A DNA stretch of 64,000 nucleotides from JBGTFE01 sp036403235 (GCA_036403235.1 DASWRI010000033.1:1-64000); one strand, 5' to 3'. Positions 7,906-16,762 are shown, counted from the first letter of the stretch. Numbers and translations are program-made. Notes: a model not told the origin generated them from the sequence alone.

Positions 7906-8016
7906 TTAGTGAAAAGTGAAAGGTGAAAAGGGTTTTTTGTTGAAATTCGGCGGCGTCTATTTTTTCTGCCGCTTGCTTTTTCACTTTTTCCCTTTTACAC
8001 TTTTTCACTCTTAAAC
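7906..8016. repeat. Degenerate heptad/octad hairpin
   Basis: The left arm (7906-7932) has units GTGAAAA, GTGAAAG, GTGAAAA. The right arm (7976-8016) carries the complement as roughly 8-nt units (CTTTTTCA, CTTTTACA). A loop of about 43 nt contains CGGCGGCG. It lies just before fabI. Confidence 0.7.
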
Positions 8017-8026
8017 TTTTAAAATT

Positions 8027-8788
8027 ATGTTAGAAAACAAAGTTGGAATAATTTTCGGTGTCGCAAACAAGCGTTCAATCGCCTGGGCGTGCGCCGAATC
8101 TTGTATGAAACACGGCGCGCGCATCGCCTTTACGTATCAGGGCGAGCGCTTAAAGGAATACATCGACCGTCTGACCGACAATATCGAGGACACGATTTTG
8201 ATTCCGTGCGACGTAACGAATCAGGCACAGGTCGATGCGACGTTTGAAGCCGTCGATAAAAAATTCGGCAAACTGGATTTTCTGATTCATTCAATCGCCT
8301 ACGCGCCGCGCGAGGCGCTCGAAGGCGAATTTTTGGCGACGACGCGCGACGCTTTTCACACCGCGCTCGAAGTCAGTGCGTTTTCGCTGACGCAGCTCGC
8401 GTTTGCCGCGCAGCCCTTGATGTCGGACGGCGGCAGCATCGTCACGATGAGCTACTACGGCGCGGAAAAAGTCGTCATGAATTACAACGTGATGGGCGTC
8501 GCCAAGGCGGCGCTCGAATCTTCGGTTCGATACTTAGCGGCGGATTTGGGCAAAAACAATATTCGCGTCAACGCCATCAGCGCCGGGCCCATCAGCACGC
8601 TTTCGGCGCGCGGCGTCAAAGGCATGAGCTCGATGCTCCCATTCGTCGCCGGACGCGCCCCCTTGCGCCGCAACGTGCGGGCTTCGGAAGTCGGCGACAC
8701 GGCGCTTTTTTTAGTCAGCGACCTTTCATCGGGAATCACCGGCGAAACGATTTACGTTGACTGCGGCTTTAATATTATAGGAATTTGA
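8027..8788 (+). CDS. fabI: Enoyl-[acyl-carrier-protein] reductase (NADH)
   Basis: Carries out the last reduction of each fatty-acid elongation cycle, trans-2-enoyl-ACP to acyl-ACP. It is a short-chain dehydrogenase fold of 253 residues. The FabI-type nucleotide loop is GVANKRSIAWA. The active site is Tyr143 with Tyr153-x6-Lys160 (NYNVMGVAK), spaced as in E. coli FabI. SAGPISTLSARG is the substrate-binding loop. The C-terminal ITGETIYVDCGFNI is typical. It stands alone, without other fab genes. The ATG follows a repeat hairpin without a clear ribosome site. Confidence 0.95.
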   Translation: MLENKVGIIFGVANKRSIAWACAESCMKHGARIAFTYQGERLKEYIDRLTDNIEDTILIPCDVTNQAQVDATFEAVDKKFGKLDFLIHSIAYAPREALEGEFLATTRDAFHTALEVSAFSLTQLAFAAQPLMSDGGSIVTMSYYGAEKVVMNYNVMGVAKAALESSVRYLAADLGKNNIRVNAISAGPISTLSARGVKGMSSMLPFVAGRAPLRRNVRASEVGDTALFLVSDLSSGITGETIYVDCGFNIIGI

Positions 8789-8789
8789 A

Positions 8790-8875
8790 GTTAACAGAGT
8801 TACAGAGTTACGGAAAGTTGCGGAGTTAAAGCTCCAAAACTCTGTAACTCTGTAACTTTCTGTAACCCGGTAAAC
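8790..8875. repeat. Octad-repeat hairpin
   Basis: Left arm of 8-nt units AGAGTTAC, AGAGTTAC, GGAAAGTT, GCGGAGTT. Right arm AACTCTGT, AACTCTGT, AACTTTCT, GTAACCCG. The architecture matches the heptad hairpins with an 8-nt period. It ends about 5 nt before the next ATG. Confidence 0.8.
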
Positions 8876-8880
8876 TCATT

Positions 8881-9714
8881 ATGGCAGACACAGACGCAAA
8901 CAAAGCGAAAAAGAAAAAAGACAAGGTAAAACCGGCCGAACCGAAAACGGTCGCCGAGGCCAAACAGCTCGAGCAAAAAAACGATTACTGGCAGCTCACC
9001 GACGACGAAGTTTTGCTGCGCTCGCCCGAAGAGGACGACGAGTATAAAACGTCGGACTCGTGGCGCGTTTTCCGCATTATGGGCGAGTTTGTCGGCGGAT
9101 TCGACAGTTTAGCGACCATCACGCGCGGCGTTTCGATTTTCGGTTCGGCGCGCACCAGCGAGCTCGACGGAAATTATACGGCGGCGCGCGAAACTTCGCG
9201 TCTGTTGGCCGAAGCGGGTTTTGAAATCATTACGGGCGGCGGCCCCGGCATCATGGAAGCGGCCAATCGCGGCGCGCGCGATGCCGGAAAAATCTCGGTC
9301 GGCTGCAACATCGAATTGCCGTTCGAGCAGATTCCGAACCCGTATCAAAACAAATCTCTTTCGTTCAAATACTTCTTCGTCCGCAAGACGATGTTCATCA
9401 AATACAGCAACGCTTACATAATTTTTCCCGGCGGATTCGGAACGATGGACGAGCTTTTCGAGGCGTTAACGCTGATTCAAACGAGAAAAATCCGCAATTT
9501 CCCGGTCGTTCTTTTCGGCTCGCAATACTGGCGCGGGCTGCTCGCGTGGCTGACCTCGATGATGCTCAACGAAAAAAACATCAACGCCGAAGATTTAGGC
9601 TTGATTCACCTGACCGATTCGCCGAAAGACGCGGTCGATTTTGTCATAAAAACTTTCGAGATGGACAAAAGAAACGGCGAGCAGAAAACGAAAAAGAAAA
9701 AACTAATCAAGTAG
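8881..9714 (+). CDS. LOG family (TIGR00730-type) Rossmann-fold protein
   Basis: A 277-residue protein of the cytokinin-activating LOG / lysine-decarboxylase-like family. Many members are nucleoside-5'-monophosphate phosphoribohydrolases. The first 35 residues are a charged, lysine-rich tail. Residues about 80-250 hold SIFGSARTSE, ITGGGPGIMEAANRGA and the family hallmark PGGFGTMDELFEALTLIQT, where Gly and Glu form the active site. The C-terminus is again lysine-rich. It may hydrolyse an N6-modified or plain nucleotide; the true substrate is unknown. No ribosome site separates the ATG from the preceding repeat. Confidence 0.85.
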   Translation: MADTDANKAKKKKDKVKPAEPKTVAEAKQLEQKNDYWQLTDDEVLLRSPEEDDEYKTSDSWRVFRIMGEFVGGFDSLATITRGVSIFGSARTSELDGNYTAARETSRLLAEAGFEIITGGGPGIMEAANRGARDAGKISVGCNIELPFEQIPNPYQNKSLSFKYFFVRKTMFIKYSNAYIIFPGGFGTMDELFEALTLIQTRKIRNFPVVLFGSQYWRGLLAWLTSMMLNEKNINAEDLGLIHLTDSPKDAVDFVIKTFEMDKRNGEQKTKKKKLIK

Positions 9715-9724
9715 GGCGGCGCGT

Positions 9725-10036
9725 CTAACTTAAATAATTCTGCAGCCAGCCGAGATAGCTTTCCGAAACTTTCTCGGCCGGGAGCGCGACGATTTCCGGT
9801 ATCGCGTAGCTGTGATTCGCCTTGATGAATTTTTCCAATTCTTCAAATTTCCGGGGCAGAGTTTTGATTAAAAGCAGATGTTCCGTTTCGCTCTGAAGCG
9901 CGCCTTCCCAGAAATAAACAGACTTCATTTCCGGCAAAATCTGCACGCACGCGGCGAGCTTTTCGGCGACAATCTTCCGCGCCAGAGTTTCGGCTTCTTC
10001 CGAGTTCGGAGCTGTGGTTAATACAATTAAAATCAT
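9725..10036 (-). CDS. cutA: CutA-like divalent-cation tolerance protein
   Basis: A 103-residue member of the trimeric CutA1 family (ferredoxin-like fold, PII-like), historically linked to copper tolerance. Family stretches are VLTTAPN, AARKIVAEKLAACVQI-like text (here LARKIVAEKLAACVQI), SVYFWEGALQSE, LLLIKT and HSYAIPEIVALP. I placed the start at MILIVLTT. The longer frame begins at 10081 inside a palindrome and would add 15 residues foreign to the family. It converges on the LOG gene with 10 bp between stops. Confidence 0.88.
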   Translation of the reverse strand: MILIVLTTAPNSEEAETLARKIVAEKLAACVQILPEMKSVYFWEGALQSETEHLLLIKTLPRKFEELEKFIKANHSYAIPEIVALPAEKVSESYLGWLQNYLS

Positions 10037-10060
10037 AAAAAGCCGGTTAATATAAATCGA

Positions 10061-10114
10061 TTCAAGCTTCGAACGGCTCATTTAACTCGTTAAATGAGCC
10101 GTTCGAAGCTTGAA
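10061..10114. terminator. 54-bp perfect inverted repeat between cutA and the M48 gene
   Basis: Twenty-six-base arms (10061-10086 and 10089-10114) are exact complements around TC. The stem sits downstream of the M48 peptidase gene and upstream of cutA, both on the minus strand. It could end the M48 transcript, though no clean U-run follows. A further CATTCGAAGC at 10121 echoes part of the arm. Confidence 0.55.
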
Positions 10115-10145
10115 ATAAATCATTCGAAGCGTCGGCCGGGACTAT

Positions 10146-11123
10146 TTAATTGCCTTTTTTCATCAATTCGTCATACTCGCCGCTTTCGGTCCATTTCAAA
10201 ATTTCCGAGACGCGCCAAACCGGAAACGGATGCGAGAGTCCGGCGTTAATCAGGTCGGCCCAGAATTTGTCGAGCCATTTTTCGTCGTAATTTTTCTGAA
10301 ATTCGCGCGCCTGCTCCAAAAACAAATCGTAATCGATTTTCGAGGCAAAAGTTCCGCCCGCGAGCTTCATCATCGTCCGGCCGATAACGTGCGGGTCTTG
10401 CGTGACGAGCAGAGCGGCACGGTCGCACGAAAGCTCGGCCCGGCGTGCCCAGGCTAAAAGCGCGCTGCTGATTCCGGCGGAAACGATAAATTTGATGATT
10501 TCCGAACCCGGAATCAATTTCGCAATCGAAGCGTTTGCGAGCGCTTCCATGAGGCGCGCCGCCGTCAGATACAAAACGTGCTCGGCGTGGATGTGCCCGA
10601 CTTCGTGCGCGATGACGGCGAGCGTTTCTTCATCGTTTAAGCGCTCAATCAAAGACGAGTGCAAAACGATAATCGGTTTTTCGACGCCGCCCGTAAAAGC
10701 GTTGACAATCGGGTTTTGCTGGATAAAAAGGTCGGGCATATCGACGCCCAGAGTCGTGCAGGCGATTTGCAGCTTGGCGTGCAAATCCGGGCACTGTTTC
10801 GGCGTCACCTTGACGGCGCTCGCCGTAAACATCACGCGGATGGCGGATTCGCCCGTGACGGCGAGCAGTTTTTTGAGCGCCGTGTCGATTCCGGGAATGG
10901 CGCGCAGCGCGGCGAGAGCTTTGCTGTCGAGCGGGTGAATGTATTCGTGCTTGCTCAAATCGGCAAACTTTTTGTGCGGCTCGTTCGAAAGCGGCAGTTT
11001 ACATTTTCCGCAATTTGCCTGATTGTTTTCGTAATCTTCGCGGACGTTGTTTTTCTGCCCGCAGTAGCGGCAGCGAACGTAATGACTTTTGGCGATGGTT
11101 TCGTCAGTATTCTTTTTTGGCAT
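10146..11123 (-). CDS. M48 family metallopeptidase with zinc ribbon
   Basis: A 325-residue zinc peptidase of the HtpX/Ste24 type. The N-terminus carries a zinc ribbon (CRYCGQK, then CGKCKLP). The catalytic motif is H173-E-V-G-H177 in LAVIAHEVGHIHAEH, with a third-ligand Glu in RRAELSCDRAAL. A hydrophobic stretch at about 205-220 (IIKFIVSAGISSALLAW) may be a membrane helix or re-entrant hairpin, consistent with a membrane-associated quality-control protease. The upstream 370 bp is gene-free and probably contains its promoter and that of the divergent DUF1353 gene. Confidence 0.85.
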   Translation of the reverse strand: MPKKNTDETIAKSHYVRCRYCGQKNNVREDYENNQANCGKCKLPLSNEPHKKFADLSKHEYIHPLDSKALAALRAIPGIDTALKKLLAVTGESAIRVMFTASAVKVTPKQCPDLHAKLQIACTTLGVDMPDLFIQQNPIVNAFTGGVEKPIIVLHSSLIERLNDEETLAVIAHEVGHIHAEHVLYLTAARLMEALANASIAKLIPGSEIIKFIVSAGISSALLAWARRAELSCDRAALLVTQDPHVIGRTMMKLAGGTFASKIDYDLFLEQAREFQKNYDEKWLDKFWADLINAGLSHPFPVWRVSEILKWTESGEYDELMKKGN

Positions 11124-11493
11124 AAATTTCAGTTTAAATTAGAGTTATAAAACAGTCCAGACGAGCAAATTTTCGTTTTCCGGAAAAATTCGTTGACAAA
11201 AATTTCTTTTGGACACAAAATACTCGCTATTAAATAAATGTTCCGATAGAAGCGGGAAAGATAAACGGATTTGAGCGTTGGAAATCATTTTCGACTGTAA
11301 CTGCTGCTTCAATATTTTCAAATCAAAAGGTTATACGTTCGGGCAAATCGTCTTGTTTCAAATTAGCTTTCTCCGGACAGCCCGGTTTTAAGCTTCCACA
11401 ATCTTTTCGGCCCGAATCGATTCGCACAAAAAAGCCTGTAACGCGTTTCGCACTTTTTTCCCATATCAATAAAAAATCACAAGAAGGAGAAAT
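11124..11493. other. 370-bp divergent intergenic region
   Basis: It lies between the M48 gene (-) and the DUF1353/protease pair (+). No open frame stands out. A consensus TTGACA at 11193-11198 on the plus strand is followed 17 bp later by a poor -10 (CAAAAT), about 270 bp before the next gene. AAGGAG precedes the 11494 ATG. No repeats were seen. Confidence 0.5.
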
Positions 11494-12180
11494 ATGAAAA
11501 TAGAAGACCTGAAAAAACAATTTGAAGAAATCGAGAAAAAAATCGACGCCGGCGAGGCCGTTCAAATCAACTTGAACGACGGCGGCAAAGACGTCCGGCT
11601 CGAAGTCGATTCGAGCGGAGCCGAAGAAGTTTCCGCAAAACCGCAAACGCCGGAGGAAGCCGCTTTCGACTCGCTCGAAGCGATGGACGACGAGGAGGCG
11701 ACGGACAAATACGATTTTAATTTGTCGGCGGCGGATATTTCCGACGGCGAAATCGCGAACATTATCGACAGCGTCCCGCCGCTTGAAGCTTCGGCCGACG
11801 TTCCCGAAATCGTTTTGACCAGAGACGGCAGCGACTGGGTGCTTTTTCAGGATTGCTCATACAAGACCAAGCTCGGCTACGAGGTGACCGCCTTGAAAGG
11901 TTTCAGAACGGATTTGGCCAGCATTCCGAGAGTTTTCTGGGCGATTCTTTCGGCAGAGGAGCTTTCGCTCGCCGCGCCGGTTTTTCACGATTTGCTTTAT
12001 CGCTGCGGCGGCACTTTGCCCGGCAATCAAATAAATCCGAGCGACGGCAAAAAATTTCAGCGAAAAGAAGTCGACGGAATTTTTCTCGAACTGATGGAAA
12101 AATCCGACATACCGAAATGGAAACGCGAAGTCGCTTATTACGCCGTTCGCAGCTTTGCCGGTTTCGCCTGGAAAGGTTAA
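11494..12180 (+). CDS. DUF1353-domain protein
   Basis: A 228-residue protein. Residues 1-30 form a charged helix (KIEDLKKQFEEIEKKIDAG). Residues 30-105 are acidic and probably disordered. Residues about 106-228 match DUF1353, a family best known from tailed phages: FRTDLASIPRVFWAIL, APVFHDLLYRCGG, then KWKREVAYYAVRSFAGF. The H-D in FHDLLY and D in TDLASIP are the conserved polar residues; the function is unknown. It has a good AAGGAG site and lies 20 bp upstream of the protease gene, so the two form an operon. No phage genes surround it. Confidence 0.75.
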   Translation: MKIEDLKKQFEEIEKKIDAGEAVQINLNDGGKDVRLEVDSSGAEEVSAKPQTPEEAAFDSLEAMDDEEATDKYDFNLSAADISDGEIANIIDSVPPLEASADVPEIVLTRDGSDWVLFQDCSYKTKLGYEVTALKGFRTDLASIPRVFWAILSAEELSLAAPVFHDLLYRCGGTLPGNQINPSDGKKFQRKEVDGIFLELMEKSDIPKWKREVAYYAVRSFAGFAWKG

Positions 12181-12200
12181 AAAATTGAGGATTTTCCCAA

Positions 12201-13889
12201 ATGCCATGGAACACAGACGAGATTAAAAAAGATTTGTCCGCCGCGCTGAATGCTTTTAACTGGTCGGAAGTCGAAAAAATCTGCAACGACTTAATCGGGG
12301 AAATTTATCGCACTGACGAAATTTTCCCCGAAGAAGACGCCAAAAAGATTTTGTCCGCGCTGCGCCGCAAGCAGTGTTTTGATTTGATGAGCTCGGTGGC
12401 CGGGGCCTTCGTCCGGTCGGGCTCGAATTCCCTGCAAATACTGCGGCAATACGCGCAAAGCCTGATTGACCGGGGAAATCTGACCGCGCCGGAATTCATC
12501 CTAAATTTTATTATCGCTAATTCCGAAAGCTCTCCGGACGAAAATATAAAACGCGAAAACTTTGAAGCGCGCGGTTTAATCGGGCGAATTTACAAACAGC
12601 TCTACGTAAATTCCGATGCGCACGACACCGCCCGTTCGCGCAGTAATCTGCAAAAAGCCTTTGAAGCGTATTACGACGTTTATAAATCAGCGACGGGCGA
12701 AATCTGGCACGGCGTCAATGCCGTCGCCATTATCAAACGCGCGCAGCGAGACAAAATTGCGCTTGCAGGCGCGCCGAATCCGAATCAACTGGCAATCGAA
12801 ATCATAGAAACGATTGACGAGCGCGAAAAAAACTCAATCGAAAAGCGCAAGACGCTGACCGCCGCGGAGCTGGCCGGACTTCCCGAAGACCCGCTCGACC
12901 CGTGGGATATCGCGACAAAAATCGAAGCGCTGATTGCCACCGCCGATTATACTCTGGCCGAGGAAGCCGCGTTTCGATACGCCGCGCACCAGTGGTCGGA
13001 CGCTTTTGAAATAAACAGCACTTTGCGGCAGTTAAAGGAAGTTTGGAAGCTGACGGATAAAAATTCGCCGGGCGCAAATATTCTGTCGATTCTGGAAGCG
13101 TCGCACCTGCAAAAAAGAGGCGCTTCGACGATTGTTTCGACCGAGAGCGTCGGCGAAAAGCAAATAAAAGTTCAGCAGGCGTTTGACGAGCTCGAAGCAA
13201 AATTCGGCGACTCGAAATCGCGGCCTCTGCTCTGGCTCAAAACCGGCCTGAAAAGATGCGAATCGATTGCCCGCATCGAAAGACTCGACGGCAAAGGTCA
13301 CGGCACGGGCTGGCTCGTCGACGGCGGCAGCTTTTTTACCGGGCAGGAAGGTCAATTGATGGTTTTGACGAATCATCACGTCATCAGCCCCGCTCCTGCT
13401 TATCCGAGAGCTTTGCTGCCCAATCAGGCGCAGGTTCATTTTGAAGTTCACGGCGAGATTTTCCAAATAAAAAGCATTTTCTGGACGTCGGACGTCGGCG
13501 AATACGACGCGACGTTTCTGCTCATCGACGGCGAGCCGTCGGCCGAACCGCTTCCTCTGTTTGAAGAATCCGTCATTCTCGGCGAGCCGCCCCCGCCGCG
13601 TCTTTTCGTCATCGGTCATCCGGGCGGGCGCGACCTCGAATTTTCGCTGGAAGACAATCTTTTAATCGGCGCCACCGAAAAGCTTCTTCATTATCGCGCG
13701 CCGACCGAAAAAGGCAGCTCGGGCAGTCCCGTCTTTGACGAGTTCGGCTGGCAGGTCGTCGCTCTCCATCACGCGGGCGGCAACCATATGAAAAAGCTCG
13801 ACAATCCGAACGATTTCTACGAGGCCAACGAAGGAATAACGATTCGCGCTATCCGGCAGCAAACAAAGCAGTTTGTTCCGTCAAATTAA
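12201..13889 (+). CDS. TPR-S-like domain fused to trypsin-like serine protease
   Basis: A 562-residue protein without signal peptide, so cytoplasmic. Residues 1-140 are helical. About 145-290 resembles the TPR-S sensor domain of bacterial conflict systems (AFEAYYDVY, IWHGVNAVAII, then DPWDIATKIEAL and INSTLRQL). Residues about 345-545 form a chymotrypsin-fold protease with triad His393 (TNHHVISP), Asp436 (EYDATFLL) and Ser507 (GSSGSPVF). GTGWLV and HPGG are also typical. All three catalytic residues are present. It is cotranscribed with the DUF1353 gene and overlaps rlmD tail-to-tail by 4 bp. A sensor-activated protease is my inference. The TPR-S call is from remembered motifs. Confidence 0.75.
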   Translation: MPWNTDEIKKDLSAALNAFNWSEVEKICNDLIGEIYRTDEIFPEEDAKKILSALRRKQCFDLMSSVAGAFVRSGSNSLQILRQYAQSLIDRGNLTAPEFILNFIIANSESSPDENIKRENFEARGLIGRIYKQLYVNSDAHDTARSRSNLQKAFEAYYDVYKSATGEIWHGVNAVAIIKRAQRDKIALAGAPNPNQLAIEIIETIDEREKNSIEKRKTLTAAELAGLPEDPLDPWDIATKIEALIATADYTLAEEAAFRYAAHQWSDAFEINSTLRQLKEVWKLTDKNSPGANILSILEASHLQKRGASTIVSTESVGEKQIKVQQAFDELEAKFGDSKSRPLLWLKTGLKRCESIARIERLDGKGHGTGWLVDGGSFFTGQEGQLMVLTNHHVISPAPAYPRALLPNQAQVHFEVHGEIFQIKSIFWTSDVGEYDATFLLIDGEPSAEPLPLFEESVILGEPPPPRLFVIGHPGGRDLEFSLEDNLLIGATEKLLHYRAPTEKGSSGSPVFDEFGWQVVALHHAGGNHMKKLDNPNDFYEANEGITIRAIRQQTKQFVPSN

Positions 13890-15091
13890 CATTTTAACCG
13901 GACGACCGTTTCGACGTGATGCGTCTGCGGAAACAAATCAATCGCGGTGATTGATTCGATGGTGTAGGAATTTTCGCACAAAACGCGCAAATCGCGCGCT
14001 AACGTCGAAGGCTCGCACGAAACGTAGGAAATCTGCCGCGGCTTGATGGCGAGTAAGTTTTCGATTGTCGCTTTGTCCGTTCCGGCGCGCGGCGGGTCGA
14101 GCAGGACAAAATCGACAGCATTCAAGTCGGAAGCGTTTTCCGCCAGCCATTCGCTCACGTCCTCGGCAAAAACCCGGGCGTTTTCGAGCCTCGCGTTCTC
14201 GATATTTTTCCGCGCAAATTCAATCGCTTTTTGATTGCCTTCGATGCCGACGACTTTTTCGAATTTTCGGGCGAGCGGCAGCGTAAAAAGCCCGACGCCG
14301 CAATACAAGTCGAGCGCGCCGCGGCCTTCCGCGCCGCTGACGGCGGCCTCGATTAGCGGCTCGATTAAAAACTGGTTTCCCTGAAAAAAGCTCTGCGCGT
14401 CGTAAAAGTATTTTTCGCCCGCGGCGGAAAACGCGATTTCGCGCGTCGGCTCGACGATTTCCGACGAGTAGACTGAAATCTGTTCGCCCGCGTTGGCCGC
14501 TTCGATTTCCGCAATTTCCGACCAGAAACTTTCCCACTCGATGTTTTTGCGAAAATCAACCAGGGTTTCGTACAGCTCCGGAGTTAAAATCGGGCAGTCT
14601 TCGACGTCGATTATCTGGTGCGAGCCGCGTTTGAAATAACCGAGTTTTTTACGGCGTGAATCGACGTGCCATTGAGCGCGCGAGCGGTAGCCGTAAGCCT
14701 GCGGGCTTTTGATTGCAACGATTTCTTTTTCGTATCGGATTTTGCCGATTCTCGTCAGGCAGTCGCGGATGATTTCGACTTTTGCCTCCATCTGCGCTTC
14801 GTAGTTTAATTGCTGGAAATCGCAGCCGCCGCAGCGACCGAAATAAACGCATTCGGGAACGGTTCTGGCGGGCGAAGGCTGAAGAATCTCGACGATTTCG
14901 GCAAAAGCGACTTTTCCCTTTTTTTCTCTGATGCGAACGCGAAGACGGTCGCCCGCGGCGGCGAGCGCGACAAAAACGGTCAAGTTCTCGGCAAAAGCCA
15001 GACCGTAACCGTTGGGAACTATTTTCTCAACGGTTACGTCCAGCGTTTTGCCGAATTTGTCCTCTTTCTCAATAAAAACTCTGCTGCTCAA
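13886..15091 (-). CDS. rlmD: 23S rRNA (uracil-5-)-methyltransferase RlmD/RumA family
   Basis: Methylates a uridine of 23S rRNA using S-adenosylmethionine. The 401 residues carry an N-terminal TRAM domain and an iron-sulfur cluster motif (CVYFGRCGGCDFQQ). The SAM site is LDLYCGVGLFTLPLA, followed by LLDPPRAG. The catalytic cysteine is in YVSCEPSTLARDL. Members of this family also methylate tRNA U54, so the target (U1939, U747 or tRNA) is not certain. The start is a TTG at 15091 with a weak context; no better start is seen upstream. It converges on the protease gene with a 4-bp overlap. Confidence 0.85.
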   Translation of the reverse strand: MSSRVFIEKEDKFGKTLDVTVEKIVPNGYGLAFAENLTVFVALAAAGDRLRVRIREKKGKVAFAEIVEILQPSPARTVPECVYFGRCGGCDFQQLNYEAQMEAKVEIIRDCLTRIGKIRYEKEIVAIKSPQAYGYRSRAQWHVDSRRKKLGYFKRGSHQIIDVEDCPILTPELYETLVDFRKNIEWESFWSEIAEIEAANAGEQISVYSSEIVEPTREIAFSAAGEKYFYDAQSFFQGNQFLIEPLIEAAVSGAEGRGALDLYCGVGLFTLPLARKFEKVVGIEGNQKAIEFARKNIENARLENARVFAEDVSEWLAENASDLNAVDFVLLDPPRAGTDKATIENLLAIKPRQISYVSCEPSTLARDLRVLCENSYTIESITAIDLFPQTHHVETVVRLKC

Positions 15092-15123
15092 ATTTTATTT
15101 TTAGAGTCCGGTAAAACAAAGTT

Positions 15124-16029
15124 TCAATATCCCGGCTGATTGCCGAAATTCGGCGGCGGCGGCGGCATATGCTGGAAGGAATCCTGCGCTGCGCCGAAAA
15201 CGCTTCGATAAGCGGCAAAAATCGAGGCGAAAACAATCGGCAAGACGAAAAAAAACGGAAAAACACAAAGTATAAGACTGAAGAACGACATCAAGCCGAG
15301 TAAAATCAGCAGCAGAATCATTCCGACGATATTCGCCAGACCGCCTTTGGCGCTTAAACTTAAAGCCTGCCCGCCCGGTAAATCACGCTCGGCAATGAGC
15401 GGATAAGCGAATGACGTCAGAGCGGAAATAATCAGACTTACAATGATATAAGCAAGCGCTAGCACGGCCGCCATGCCCAGCAGTCCGCTCAGAACGGCGG
15501 TGTTTAATTTTCCGTCGGCCGTAACTATTCCCATTCCGATGGCCGAAACGCCGAGCGCGCCGCCGATGAATAATAAGACGACGTTGACGATAAATTGAAT
15601 TATCGACACGACCGTGACGACTATCAAACACGCCTGAATTTTTGAAAAGCCGGAAAATAAATCGCCGAAATCGGCAATGCCCGTAGTTGCCTTGCGCGCG
15701 AAAGCCGAATAAAGTCCGCAAAACAGCGCGCCCGCAATCGTGCCGACGATGATATTGACGAAAAGACTTATAAACATCGAAAGCAGCTGCGGGGCGATTG
15801 ACGCCGAAACTCTCACCGCATCGCTCGCGCCGCTCGTCGCCATTCCGAGAACGCCCGCGATTGTGGCCGAAATCAAGTTACCTATCAAGCCTAAAACCAT
15901 TGCCAACACGAATAAAATGACGCCTGCCACCAGAGTCATTAAAAAAAATATCCAGTAATCGCTTTTTATGATTTCCCAGCCTTTTTGAATACTTCCGATT
16001 GGACTCACCGCGCCCGATTGAATTTCCAT
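15124..16029 (-). CDS. Multi-pass membrane protein, glycine/isoleucine-rich
   Basis: A 301-residue integral membrane protein with about six or seven hydrophobic segments. The first is at 27-55 and the last at about 250-280. The N-terminus IGSIQKGWEIIKSDYW resembles the start of bacterial DUF4013/GPDPase-membrane-like proteins. A proline-rich tail (MPPPPPNFGNQPGY) faces the cytoplasm. Residues 235-265 hold LSAKGGLANIVG and ERDLPGGQAL, a loop seen in such integral proteins. No enzymatic motif was found. It is 32 bp downstream of the following-strand rlmD start, so the two may share a transcript. Confidence 0.65.
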   Translation of the reverse strand: MEIQSGAVSPIGSIQKGWEIIKSDYWIFFLMTLVAGVILFVLAMVLGLIGNLISATIAGVLGMATSGASDAVRVSASIAPQLLSMFISLFVNIIVGTIAGALFCGLYSAFARKATTGIADFGDLFSGFSKIQACLIVVTVVSIIQFIVNVVLLFIGGALGVSAIGMGIVTADGKLNTAVLSGLLGMAAVLALAYIIVSLIISALTSFAYPLIAERDLPGGQALSLSAKGGLANIVGMILLLILLGLMSFFSLILCVFPFFFVLPIVFASIFAAYRSVFGAAQDSFQHMPPPPPNFGNQPGY

Positions 16030-16081
16030 ATGCTTTATTCTCCTGTTTTTAATTTTTGGTGCTGCATTTTTTTACCACAAT

Positions 16082-16759
16082 TTATAAATAAAACAAACTC
16101 AAACGAGGGATTTCCGCTTTTTCGCGCAAACGCTTGAGCAGCATCAGGTCAAACGTGTGGCGGTAGATTTCCGTCTCCATTTTGTTTTTGTAGGCGGCGA
16201 GCGAGCGCTCGATTTCGTTTTCGATTTCCTGAGCGTCCCGCTTTTTGAGAAGCTCGGCGTCAATCAGCTTTTCCAAATCTTCGAGCGCGCTTTCCAGACT
16301 TTCCGCGTCGGCGTAAGTTTCTTTAAGCTGGTCGAGCCGCTCGGAAGCTCTTTCCAGGACTTCGCGCAAATTGCCTTTGGCGCGCAGCACGGCGTTTTTT
16401 AAACGGCTGCCGGCTTCCTCCAGATGCGTTTTGATTGATTCCGCGGAAAACTCGGCGCTTTCCTCCGTATCTTCCCCGGCCGCGCCGTTTTTTCCGACCT
16501 GGCGGTCGAGCCATTCGGCGTATTGCGCTTCGATTTCTTCCTTGCAGTAAAAAAGGCTTTTTACCGAGCGCGTTTGTTTCGATTTCTGGTCGCGGCCGTC
16601 AAAAACCTTTTCGATGCCGCGCAAAACGACGTGAAGCGGCACGCCGCGCTCCTGCCACGTTTCGATTAAAGCCCAATCAATCGGCGACAAAAGCAGATGC
16701 TTTCCGCGTCGGCGGACAAAAGTTTCTTCGATTTCTGAGAAATAATTAAAGTAATTCAA
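16082..16759 (-). CDS. Hypothetical coiled-coil protein
   Basis: A 225-residue protein, not recognised by name. Residues 1-75 look like a small globular domain (LSPIDWALIETWQERGVPL, HVVLRGIEKVFD), a composition seen in replication or primosome-like winged helices. Residues 100-200 are strongly helical and rich in E, L and K, suggesting coiled coil. No cysteine motif, signal peptide or membrane helix. The start is a TTG immediately behind a heptad repeat and without a ribosome site, so it is uncertain. Confidence 0.55.
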   Translation of the reverse strand: MNYFNYFSEIEETFVRRRGKHLLLSPIDWALIETWQERGVPLHVVLRGIEKVFDGRDQKSKQTRSVKSLFYCKEEIEAQYAEWLDRQVGKNGAAGEDTEESAEFSAESIKTHLEEAGSRLKNAVLRAKGNLREVLERASERLDQLKETYADAESLESALEDLEKLIDAELLKKRDAQEIENEIERSLAAYKNKMETEIYRHTFDLMLLKRLREKAEIPRLSLFYL

Positions 16760-16762
16760 GGG

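Noticed and set aside
11193..11221. Strong promoter at TTGACA
   Set aside because: The -10 at the correct distance is poor and the next gene is 270 bp away, so I only mention it in the intergenic entry.
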